Below, in pieces: positions 52,518 to 60,085 of a stretch of 64,000 bases of DNA. The translations under genes and the position numbers were made by a program. The notes under the pieces were generated by a model. That model was not told where the DNA came from. It saw only the letters and a program-made list of their open reading frames with translations, and did no database searches. Source of the stretch: SABY01 sp964523795 (GTDB taxonomy: Bacteria > Bacteroidota > Bacteroidia > Bacteroidales > 4484-276); NCBI GenBank assembly GCA_964523795.1, contig CAZGAO010000016.1:1-64000 (forward strand). Direction: 5' to 3'. Numbering within the stretch: the first letter of the stretch is position 1; every line of letters begins with the position of its first letter.

Positions 52518-53431
52518 ATTAAAATATCATTAAGTCGCCGGCGAGCCTGCAGATAAAAAAACGGGATAATGGCCAGAAGCATGGGTGGAAACAAAAAACT
52601 GCTGCCCAGCAAAATTCCCTGAGGCACATTCATTTGGTGGGGGAAGGCGGCATATTTTGCCAAAATGATGGCGATTAAATAAACAAATCCCACGAGCATT
52701 AAAGCCAGCAAAATAAGAAGCTGGCTAAAATAAAATATTCCTAAAGTGATGAGGATGGGTAAGGTAAGCATGGTGGAATAAATGACGGCAATTTTGATTT
52801 TCTCCCACAAAAATCCCTGTGCGCTTTTATTAAAAATCCAAACATAATATTCGTCATCAGGTTTGGAATAATAGGAGAGGGATACTAAAAACACAAGCAA
52901 AAGGGCAAAGGCTCCCAGGTTAAAATTATTGGCCATGATGGCCATGATGGTTAAAAAATAAGCGAAGAAAATCAGGAAGAAAGAATTTCGCCAGCCCACC
53001 GTAAACTCGAAAGGTTTTTTGTAAAAAGGGCTTGGGATGGTGAAGTTTATTGCGCTGTTTAAATTAAACAAAGCCATCAGCACTGTCATCAAAGCTAAAA
53101 TAGCAAACGCAGGAAATGATTGCTGATAAGCCAAAAAAGCAAGAAAGGGAAAGGCCGGAATCACATTTTCGATCACCCGCAATTTGAGATAGGTTTTGCC
53201 GGAAAATACTGATTTCAAAAAATCGTTCCGATCCCGGTCGCTCAGTTTAGATATAAAATACAAGGCAATCAGTATGAAAATCCAGGGCGCAAATTCGCTC
53301 AGCGCAAAGAGGTAAACCGAAACACCGACAAAGGCAATCAAGAGCAAGCAATAGCCGATGATTGGATTAAATCCTATTTCGATCATCCTGCGATTGATCA
53401 TTTTAAACTGAAGAAGGAAATATTCGCCCAT
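52514..53431 (-). CDS. ABC exporter membrane subunit
   Basis: 305 residues with about seven to eight hydrophobic helices (PIIGYCLLLIAFVGVSVYLF, FAPWIFILIALYFISKLSDR, AILALMTVLMALFNLNSAIN). No known permease signature is recognised, but overlap with the ATPase gene assigns the role. The SDRDRNDFLKSVF segment near the start is typical of Bacteroidota ABC-2-like subunits. It starts 4 bases after the TOPRIM-like gene. Cargo unknown. Confidence 0.7.
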   Translation of the reverse strand: MGEYFLLQFKMINRRMIEIGFNPIIGYCLLLIAFVGVSVYLFALSEFAPWIFILIALYFISKLSDRDRNDFLKSVFSGKTYLKLRVIENVIPAFPFLAFLAYQQSFPAFAILALMTVLMALFNLNSAINFTIPSPFYKKPFEFTVGWRNSFFLIFFAYFLTIMAIMANNFNLGAFALLLVFLVSLSYYSKPDDEYYVWIFNKSAQGFLWEKIKIAVIYSTMLTLPILITLGIFYFSQLLILLALMLVGFVYLIAIILAKYAAFPHQMNVPQGILLGSSFLFPPMLLAIIPFFYLQARRRLNDILI

Positions 53432-53435
53432 TTTG

Positions 53436-54050
53436 TTACAATCCTCTTTGCCTCCTTTTATGGGATGTGAAGTTCTTTAATTTCAAATACGTCCGTTCTA
53501 AGCTTTCACTATTTAAAATTGCATTTTCAATGCTCCAAAATTTAAACACATATTCTGATAAGCATCCGTTATAATTGGGTCCAATTTTAGCATTAGTATT
53601 AATGGGCACAATATCTTCCCTTATCTCTCTTTTTTTGGAACGCCTTGCCAATTGGATAAGCGTATTTTTAGGATCCGATTCCAGGTCAGGCTTGATTGGA
53701 AAATTTGCTAAGGCAACATTAAAATATCTTGATAAGCTTTCTCTATCGGCCAAAACCCACGATTCTACCTCGCGAACCGCAATCCTAAAAATAAAATTAT
53801 CCTGCAATTCAAAATCTATCCAATCATTTCTTAATGCCATGGGGCATTCGTAACGATCGAGGTCTGTAAGCATAAAATGTGGATTAATGATCGATGCCTG
53901 ATTGAATCCCTTAATATTCGTCTTTAAATATCCGAATCCCTGACCAGAATAACTTTGGTATATTTCATATTTATCAGGAAACTGCATAAGTATTTTGGTC
54001 ATTACAGCCTCACTCAGATTGTCCTCGAATATTAAAGTTACAAAAATCAT
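53436..54050 (-). CDS. DUF4276/TOPRIM-like protein
   Basis: 204 residues. The N-terminus has Glu9 (LIFEDNLSEAV) and then FMLTDLDRYECP with Asp63 and Asp65: the Glu plus DxD pattern of TOPRIM metal sites. FIFRIAVREVESWVLADRES and NAKIGPNYNGCLSEYVFKFW are the kind of sequence seen in DUF4276-type proteins that accompany ATPases. It follows the ATPase gene by 5 bases, so the pair is coupled. The likely role is a metal-dependent nuclease or effector controlled by the ATPase. The family link is from memory; no domain search was possible. Confidence 0.65.
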   Translation of the reverse strand: MIFVTLIFEDNLSEAVMTKILMQFPDKYEIYQSYSGQGFGYLKTNIKGFNQASIINPHFMLTDLDRYECPMALRNDWIDFELQDNFIFRIAVREVESWVLADRESLSRYFNVALANFPIKPDLESDPKNTLIQLARRSKKREIREDIVPINTNAKIGPNYNGCLSEYVFKFWSIENAILNSESLERTYLKLKNFTSHKRRQRGL

Positions 54051-54055
54051 GATAA

Positions 54056-55198
54056 TTAAAAGAATGTTAATTGGTTAATATCCTTGGGTTTGGTACGAGG
54101 CAAAATGGCCTGCGCAGGCGACATTCCTCCATCAAGCATTTCTTTGATTGAAGGAATGGAAGATGAAGCATAAACTTCGGTGCCTTCTGCAGATGGATTT
54201 AAAACAAGGATTTCGTCAAGCGAAATTCCTTTATCACTCAGCAAATCCATACTATGGGTGCTTATTAATACTTGTCTTCTTTTTGGCTTTTGCAATTTAT
54301 AAATCAATGCAGGGATTTTTGATATAATCGCACTATTCAGCGAAAGCTCCGGCTCCTCCAATAGTAGCAAACTATCGCCATCCTGCAAGGACCAAAGCAA
54401 TCCAATCAAGCGTATCGTACCATCCGAAAACTGATCTTCTTTCTGTTTACCGGCTTTAGGTCTCCAATGATCATACATAGCCTCCAAGTGAGGACGGCCG
54501 TTTTCTTCTTTAAACTCAAATTTTTTGAATTGGGGCACAGCAATTTTTAGCGCAAGCTCTATCTTTTTCAACCAGGCACTTCTTGTTTTTTCGTTGACTT
54601 TGGAAATACGATCCAAGAATCCTTTACCAAAGGGATCGCCAGGCAAATCAGGGCCGGTAAACGAAAGCGGATGTTTTAATAGCTGAGGCAAAAGATGCAA
54701 ATAAACAGTGCTTTCCAGGAATCGGGTAATTTCTCTGAATTCTTTATTTGCATTGATTTGCTCGAGGTGGGTCTGTGTTAATCGCTCCTTGTCTTTTTTG
54801 TCATCCTTATCCGGCCGGTTCAAAATCAATTTATCATTTTTCCATACCCTCTCGTAACTTAAAAATGGCAAGCGATATCCCCTAACTTCTTGCTTTATTC
54901 CCAAAGCATACTTCCACGACACATCTTCAGTATCAAAATCAGACAAATGAACTTCAACTTCCACATCAGGATGTGTCCGAGCTGCCAGACAGCGGATTTT
55001 TGAAATCCCTCCACGATCAAGAACTGCATGTTGAAGGCCGCCGCCGGGCTTGGCAATGTCCCTTAAAAAACGGAATACGTCCAATAAGTTTGATTTGCCC
55101 GAAGCATTAGGCCCAACCATAAATGTCCGGCTTCTCAAAGGGACATCTATCTCCTTAAAGTTTTTCCAGTTTTTTAGTTTTACCCTTGATATTATCAT
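54056..55198 (-). CDS. RecF/OLD-like AAA ATPase
   Basis: 380 residues of the AAA_15/AAA_21 type. MIISRVKLKNWKNFKEIDVP leads to Walker A GPNASGKSNLLDVFRFLRDI (Lys35). A central coiled/variable part follows, then the signature DQFSDGTIRLIGLLWSLQDG, Walker B LLLLEEPELSLNSA and H loop VLISTHSMDLL. Such SMC/RecF-like ATPases are found alone (RecF-like repair, OLD) or as the sensor half of two-gene defence pairs. It lacks an OLD TOPRIM of its own; that part may be the next gene. First gene of the four-gene unit. Confidence 0.85.
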   Translation of the reverse strand: MIISRVKLKNWKNFKEIDVPLRSRTFMVGPNASGKSNLLDVFRFLRDIAKPGGGLQHAVLDRGGISKIRCLAARTHPDVEVEVHLSDFDTEDVSWKYALGIKQEVRGYRLPFLSYERVWKNDKLILNRPDKDDKKDKERLTQTHLEQINANKEFREITRFLESTVYLHLLPQLLKHPLSFTGPDLPGDPFGKGFLDRISKVNEKTRSAWLKKIELALKIAVPQFKKFEFKEENGRPHLEAMYDHWRPKAGKQKEDQFSDGTIRLIGLLWSLQDGDSLLLLEEPELSLNSAIISKIPALIYKLQKPKRRQVLISTHSMDLLSDKGISLDEILVLNPSAEGTEVYASSSIPSIKEMLDGGMSPAQAILPRTKPKDINQLTFF

Positions 55199-55251
55199 AT
55201 CCTTTCATTTTTAATCAAACGCCAAAAGTACCGAAAGAAATTTGATTGAAT

Positions 55252-55285
55252 AAAAAAAGCCGCCCTCAAAACTGAAGGCGGCTTA
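55252..55285 (-). terminator. Terminator between the ACAD gene and the ATPase unit
   Basis: AAGCCGCC and GGCGGCTT form an 8-bp perfect stem; on the minus strand a run of seven T follows. It ends acyl-CoA dehydrogenase transcription before the ATPase gene. Confidence 0.75.
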
Positions 55286-55293
55286 TTATAAAT

Positions 55294-55447
55294 AGTGTCT
55301 TTATTTAAAGTAACAGTTAGAAAAATATACGATTTCAGATTAACGATTTTAGCTTTAAGATGTTGGTGATATTCAGCACAATCTAAAATCTTCAATCGTT
55401 TATCTTCACTCTTAAATCAAAAAATGTCGAGTTTATGGACAAGCACT
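55294..55447 (-). repeat. Dispersed ~150-bp repeat, copy B
   Basis: Shares AAAATATACGATTTCAGATT and ATTCAGCACAATCTAAAATC with 41128-41253. The left end AGTGTCTTTA and right end GGACAAGCACT resemble inverted termini (AGTGCTTGTC in copy A). With the terminator it fills the gap 55199-55467. Confidence 0.6.
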
Positions 55448-55467
55448 AAATAAGGGTTTAAGCCCTG

Positions 55468-57249
55468 TTAAAAATCGTAGATATTGTCATCAATCAGCTT
55501 ATCGGCAATGCGACGGCGGGCATCGCGGGTATTTACGGGCGCTACTTTGGTAAGCGTATCGATATATGAAATCAAGGTATCGCGTTGTTCGCCTTCGGCA
55601 AAGCAGTTGATGGCATCGTGGCCGGCTTTGCGAATCAGATCGGCGGCATCATAAACAAACACATCCACGATGTCTTTGTAAATAGCCGCAGCTTCTTCAC
55701 CCTTCATCTGCTGTATTTTTTGCAGACGCAGCAGTGACGATTCGGCGGGATAAACCTGCATGATGATGTCGGAAACGTTGAAAAGAATTTCCTGCTCGGC
55801 GGTTAGCTTGCGGGTAAAGGTTTCGGAGATGGTGCCCAGCAAAAGCAGTGCAGCCTTTTTGAAATTGCGCACGTAATACATCTTCTCCTCGAAGTAGCCT
55901 TCGGGAACTGTGCTATCAAAACCTTCATTAAATTCTTTTAGAATACTATTGGAGTAGCGCGTAACGTCAAAACCCTCTTTCAATGCTTTTTTGATGGTGG
56001 TGTCCACCACGAGCATACGGTTGATTTCGTTGGTACCCTCAAAGATACGGTTGATTCGCGAATCGCGGTAAGCACGATCCACCGGCGTTTCGGACGAGAA
56101 ACCCATACCGCCAAAAATCTGAACGGCCTCATCCACGATGTAGTTGAGACATTCTGAGCCAAACACTTTGAGGAAGGCCGCCTCGATGGCATATTGAGCA
56201 ATACCTTCGATGGTTGCTTCGCCCTTGGCTTTGCCCTCGGCGAGCAGCAGCCCGATAGCAGTATCGATATTGGCGCTTACGCGATAAACCGAGGATTCGG
56301 TAACCCAGTTTTTGATCACCTGCTCGCCCAGCTTATGCTTGATGGCACCAAAGCTGGCGATGGCTGTGCCGAATTGTTTGCGCTCGTTGGCATAGTTTAC
56401 CGACTGGGTGATGGCGCGTTTGGCCGCACCCAAAACGGTACCGCCCAACTTTATGCGACCCATGTGCAAAATATTAAGCGCAATACGGAAACCCTGGCCA
56501 CGTTTGCCCAACAGGTTTTCTATCGGTACCTTGCAATCGTTAAAGAAAATCTGTACCGTGGACGAGCCTTTGATACCCATCTTTTTTTCTTCGGCATTAA
56601 ATTTTATCCCGGGGAAATTGCGCTCCACGATAAAGGCACTCAAGACGCGGTCGTTGTCAATTTTAGCAAAGACGGTCATCACATCGGCAAAACCGCCGTT
56701 GGTGATCCACATTTTTTGTCCGGTCAGGAGGTAATGTTTACCATCCTCGGTGAGCACGGCACGGGTTTTTCCGCTGTTGGCATCCGAGCCGGCGTTGGGT
56801 TCGGTAAGGCAGTAAGCCGAGGTTAATTCGCCGCTGGCAAGGCGGGGCAGATATTTTTGTTTTTGCTCATCGTTGCCGTAATAACTGATAGGCAAGGTTC
56901 CGATACCGGTGTGTGCCGAATAAGCTACCGAAAAAGAATAGCCGGCACCCATATATTCGCTGGCCAGCATTGAGGTTACAAAGTTTTGCTCGAAACCATC
57001 GTACTCCTCGGGCACCGAAATACCGAGCAGACCCAGCTCGCCGGATTTCTGCAGCAACCACTTCATCAGCCCCTCTTCCTGGGCATCTATGCGGTCGAGG
57101 CTGGGATAAACCTCCTGCTCCAAAAAATCGGAACAGGTACCTGCAATCATGCGCTGCTCTTCGGTAAATTCTTCGGGAATAAAAATATCCTCCGCTTTGG
57201 TTTCCTTAATCAGGAATTCACCACCTTTTAAAATGTTGTTGTTAGCCAT
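55468..57249 (-). CDS. Acyl-CoA dehydrogenase
   Basis: 593 residues, the longer VLCAD/ACAD9-like form. FAD and substrate motifs: AYCLTEPNAGSDANSGKTRA, MWITNGGFADVMTVFAKID, KKMGIKGSSTVQIFFNDCKV, YANERKQFGTAIASFGAI, and the catalytic Glu in RIFEGTNEINRM. A C-terminal helical domain follows residue 420. Dehydrogenates an acyl-CoA to the enoyl-CoA, with electrons passing to ETF. No etf gene is in the window. The promoter at 57284-57313 fits well. Confidence 0.93.
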   Translation of the reverse strand: MANNNILKGGEFLIKETKAEDIFIPEEFTEEQRMIAGTCSDFLEQEVYPSLDRIDAQEEGLMKWLLQKSGELGLLGISVPEEYDGFEQNFVTSMLASEYMGAGYSFSVAYSAHTGIGTLPISYYGNDEQKQKYLPRLASGELTSAYCLTEPNAGSDANSGKTRAVLTEDGKHYLLTGQKMWITNGGFADVMTVFAKIDNDRVLSAFIVERNFPGIKFNAEEKKMGIKGSSTVQIFFNDCKVPIENLLGKRGQGFRIALNILHMGRIKLGGTVLGAAKRAITQSVNYANERKQFGTAIASFGAIKHKLGEQVIKNWVTESSVYRVSANIDTAIGLLLAEGKAKGEATIEGIAQYAIEAAFLKVFGSECLNYIVDEAVQIFGGMGFSSETPVDRAYRDSRINRIFEGTNEINRMLVVDTTIKKALKEGFDVTRYSNSILKEFNEGFDSTVPEGYFEEKMYYVRNFKKAALLLLGTISETFTRKLTAEQEILFNVSDIIMQVYPAESSLLRLQKIQQMKGEEAAAIYKDIVDVFVYDAADLIRKAGHDAINCFAEGEQRDTLISYIDTLTKVAPVNTRDARRRIADKLIDDNIYDF

Positions 57250-57283
57250 TTTTTACTTTTGTTAATTGAAAATTTTCAGGCTG

Positions 57284-57313
57284 CAAAGATAACAATGTGC
57301 TTTTATATTGCAA
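57284..57313 (-). promoter_or_regulatory. Promoter of the acyl-CoA dehydrogenase gene
   Basis: On the minus strand TTG (57313-57311), 19 bases, then TATCTTTG (57291-57284): the best match to the Bacteroidota consensus in the window. Transcription should start near 57277, about 28 bases before the ATG. Confidence 0.7.
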
Positions 57314-57765
57314 GGCCTGCAAATCGGGCTGAGTACTAGCTATGAAATAATCCGACTCGATGCATCTTTACACCTTTTTAACTGCTTCGGCTATGTCATT
57401 TTGAGAGAAAACTCAATTTTTTCAGCATAATGAGGTAGTGTGGAGCGTAGTAATGCACATGCGGTACCCCGTATTTTCGGAGCCATCCTCACCGAAGGCG
57501 GGATTGAGCAAAGCTGCCTGGTCCGACCCATCGGGGAAATCACACCATTGCGGGGAGAGGGGATTTCTCTCGTTAATACTGCCCCGATGGTCGGGACAGG
57601 CTATCTGAAATCTGACATCAAAAGATACAAGATTGCAATCATCTTCGAGGCTACTAAACCTTGCCGTTTCAAATCATAAGATACCCAGGGTTGCAGTCTC
57701 TATTTAAAGGTAGCTGAGATGTGCTATTTTTTTGAGGGCAGAAACGCGCTATTTTTAGGAGGCAG
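57314..57765. other. Gene-free stretch
   Basis: No convincing gene. The 79-codon frame at 57440-57679 has no homologue I recognise and sits in a GC-richer patch with small palindromes (for example CCCGATGGTCGGG at about 57583-57595). It reads like decayed intergenic or repeat sequence. Confidence 0.5.
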
Positions 57766-57902
57766 AGACGCGCAAATTGCGCGTCTGTACTTGCGTGCAA
57801 ATGTCTGGCGAAGGAATTGGATTTTGGCGGTTTAGCTGTGAATGGGCGATTTAAGTAGGTTTGTTTTTCGGCAATGCGTAAAGACGCGCAACTTGCGCGT
57901 CT
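57766..57902. repeat. AGACGCGCA hairpins, copies 2 and 3
   Basis: AGACGCGCAAATTGCGCGTCT at 57766-57786 and the same arms with loop ACT at 57882-57902. A partial relative (GAAACGCGC) is at about 57741. Arms are identical to the copy at 49433. Confidence 0.7.
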
Positions 57903-57952
57903 CAGAGGGACTAATCGGAGACCTGCTGACCAAAAGATTAAAATCAAAGCCT

Positions 57953-57960
57953 TACCTTTG
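57953..57960 (+). promoter_or_regulatory. Promoter box of the Rieske gene
   Basis: TACCTTTG (TAnnTTTG match) just before CAGGCC. Transcription would begin near 57967, 12 bases before the ATG at 57979, so the longer frame from 57874 is excluded. Confidence 0.5.
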
Positions 57961-57978
57961 CAGGCCAGCGATAGAGCA

Positions 57979-58389
57979 ATGGATAGAAGTCAGAAAATAA
58001 ATCGGAAAACATTTTTTAAATGGGCTGCCCTGGCACTCACCATCCCCTTTTCCAAAATCTGGCATTCATCAGTTAGCCAAAAGCAGGCTTTTGCCAAAGC
58101 GGAGAAAAGCCTTACTTTCGATCCCAATTTATCCGAGGGCATTTATTTTTATGACCGTGTAATTTTAAATAAAACCGCTGATGGGATTTTACTGTTTTCC
58201 TCCCGCTGCACACATTTGGGCTGCAATATCAGCAAGATTGAAAATGGCAGCTTGGTTTGTCCCTGTCATGGATCGCAATTCAGCTTTGGCGGAATCCCCC
58301 TAAAGGGACCGGCAGTTGAGCCGCTGGAAACCATCGATTACCAGATGGAAGAAGATGGCGAAAGCGTGAGGATTTATTATCGGGTTTAG
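57979..58389 (+). CDS. Rieske [2Fe-2S] protein
   Basis: 136 residues. An N-terminal membrane or Tat-like segment (NRKTFFKWAALALTIPFSK) precedes the Rieske domain. Cluster ligands are Cys77 and His79 (RCTHLGC) and Cys94 and His97 (CPCHGS). The disulfide cysteines Cys82 and Cys96 are also present, as in bc1/b6f-type high-potential Rieske proteins. No cytochrome b gene adjoins it, so the partner is unknown. It may be a stand-alone electron-transfer protein anchored at the outer face of the inner membrane. Confidence 0.88.
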   Translation: MDRSQKINRKTFFKWAALALTIPFSKIWHSSVSQKQAFAKAEKSLTFDPNLSEGIYFYDRVILNKTADGILLFSSRCTHLGCNISKIENGSLVCPCHGSQFSFGGIPLKGPAVEPLETIDYQMEEDGESVRIYYRV

Positions 58390-58440
58390 TTTTGATAAAT
58401 AAAATTCGGCAGCTTGGCTGATACCTAATATTCTGTCACC

Positions 58441-58560
58441 TTTTTTTGACGATTCCATGTCCTACGGACGATGGAATGTCCCTTACCAAAAAACAACTAA
58501 AAATTAAGCTGCTGACTTTCTATCGTCCGAGGCACGAGGACATAGAAACGTCAAAAAAAA
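58441..58560. repeat. Facing pair of bulged hairpin elements
   Basis: Left: TTTTTTTGAC...ATTCCAT-GTCC, loop, GGAC-G-ATGGAAT-GTC (58441-58480). Right: GAC-TTTCTAT-C-GTCC, 9-base loop, GGAC-ATAGAAA-C-GTC, then A8 (58514-58560). The two are inverted copies of the element at 49248 with different but internally complementary arms. They fill the gap between two convergent genes. The T- and A-runs are outside the hairpins on the wrong side for simple terminators. Confidence 0.75.
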
Positions 58561-58582
58561 GCGAATAGTGGTTATCTTCGCC

Positions 58583-59785
58583 CTACACCTTCTCCAGCAC
58601 AACAGCAATGCCCTGCCCGACACCGATGCACATGGTGCAGAGGGCATATTTAGCCGTGGAGTTAATTAATTGGTAATAAGCACTTGTAGTGATGCGTGCT
58701 CCACTCATTCCAAGAGGATGCCCCAAAGCTATGGCTCCCCCCAGCGGATTAATGCGTGGATCGTTATCAGCCAGGCCAAGTTCGCGGGTACAGCCCAACG
58801 ATTGGGCAGCAAAGGCCTCGTTGAGTTCGATAATATCCATGTCATCAAGGCTAAGCCCTGTGAGCCGGAGTACTTTGCGGGTGGCCGGCACCGGCCCCAT
58901 GCCCATAATTCGTGGTAAAACACCAGCGGTAGCCATGCCCAGGATTTTTACCTTGGGCGTAAGCTTATACTTTTTTACGGCATCTTCCGAAGCCAAAAGC
59001 ATGGCCGCTGCGCCATCGTTTACACCTGATGCGTTTCCGGCAGTGATACTCCCATTGGGTCCTGTAATTGATTTTAGATTTGCCAATTTCTCGATGGATG
59101 AAAGCCGGGGGTGTTCATCTGATGAAAAGACAATGGGATCTCCCTTGCGCTGTGGAATTTCCACTGGAATAATTTCGCGAGCCAGGCTTCCATCTTCTTG
59201 CGCTTTGTGTGCTTTTTCCTGGCTCCACTGGGCAAATTTATCCTGATCTTCACGAGTGATGTTAAAATCGTCGGCAATGTTTTGGGCGGTAAAAATCATT
59301 CCTTCCGTCCCGTACATTTTATCCAGCTTTTTATTTATAAACCGCCAGCCAATGGTGGTGTCTTCCAATTTTTGCGTACGGCCAAAAGCTGTTTCGGCTT
59401 TCCCCATTACAAAGGGAGCCCTCGACATACTTTCCACGCCTCCGGCAATCATCAGTTCTGCTTCTCCGGCTTTGATGGCTCTTGCCGCAGTCCCAATTGC
59501 ATCCATGCCCGAGCCACATAAGCGATTGATAGTAACAGCAGAAACAGATGCCGGAAAACCCGCCAAAAGAGAAGCCATGCGCGCTACATTCCGATTGTCT
59601 TCGCCCGCCTGATTGGCACAGCCCAACAATACATCGTCAAGAGACGCCCAGTCAATACCCGGATTTCTATCCATCAAAGTTTTTAAGGGAATGGCTGCCA
59701 AATCATCGGTACGAACCGAAGATAGGGTGCCTGCATATCGTCCCACCGGCGTGCGGATGGCATCACATATAAAAACATTTTTCAT
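58583..59785 (-). CDS. Acetyl-CoA acyltransferase / 3-oxoadipyl-CoA thiolase-like
   Basis: 400 residues, the size and sequence type of PcaF. Active-site Cys90 (NRLCGSGMDAIGTAARAI), NEAFAAQ, His356 (ALGHPLGMSGAR) and Cys386 (CTMCIGVGQG). LLGCANQAGEDNRNVARMAS resembles PcaF thiolases of 3-oxoadipate metabolism, though substrate range cannot be read from it. Cleaves a 3-ketoacyl-CoA to acyl-CoA and acetyl-CoA. Downstream of the aminotransferase with a repeat between them; read-through is possible. Confidence 0.9.
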   Translation of the reverse strand: MKNVFICDAIRTPVGRYAGTLSSVRTDDLAAIPLKTLMDRNPGIDWASLDDVLLGCANQAGEDNRNVARMASLLAGFPASVSAVTINRLCGSGMDAIGTAARAIKAGEAELMIAGGVESMSRAPFVMGKAETAFGRTQKLEDTTIGWRFINKKLDKMYGTEGMIFTAQNIADDFNITREDQDKFAQWSQEKAHKAQEDGSLAREIIPVEIPQRKGDPIVFSSDEHPRLSSIEKLANLKSITGPNGSITAGNASGVNDGAAAMLLASEDAVKKYKLTPKVKILGMATAGVLPRIMGMGPVPATRKVLRLTGLSLDDMDIIELNEAFAAQSLGCTRELGLADNDPRINPLGGAIALGHPLGMSGARITTSAYYQLINSTAKYALCTMCIGVGQGIAVVLEKV

Positions 59786-59882
59786 TCTTTCAACTATTTA
59801 GATTAAAATGGAGGCTTGAAACCAGAATCCTATAAAACTTGTTCGCTTCAATAATTAGGATCCGTCAATAAAATAGATACTA

Positions 59883-60023
59883 TGAATTGCCCCGGGTTTT
59901 AACCCGGGGAAAATAAGATTGGCATTAACTCACCCGCAATTTCGCCACGCCACAGGCGTGGCGAAATTGCGGGGTTTTTCATCCTATCAATTTAATCCCC
60001 GCCCTAAAGGGCGAGGCAATTCA
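59883..60023. repeat. Three-hairpin element, copy 2
   Basis: TGAATTGCC to GGCAATTCA with CCCCGGG/CCCGGGG, a 19-bp central stem with loop ACA (about 59933-59973) and CGCCCT/AGGGCG. Differences from copy 1 fall in paired positions and are compensated. It lies in the 300-base gap between the thiolase and aminotransferase genes, which has no other feature. Confidence 0.75.
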
Positions 60024-60085
60024 TAATTCAAATATCTTACTAGGAAGACAAACACCAATCAGGGCTTTTACCTTCAGATATCAGA

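Noticed and set aside
55195..55395. 66-codon minus-strand frame
   Set aside because: It spans a terminator hairpin and the dispersed repeat copy B, so it is not a gene.
57440..57679. 79-codon plus-strand frame
   Set aside because: No recognised family, no promoter box, lies in palindromic intergenic sequence.
58441..58560. Ordinary bidirectional terminator
   Set aside because: The T-run precedes the left hairpin and the A-run follows the right one, so each hairpin read outward is not followed by U's in the usual position; a REPIN-like pair explains it better.
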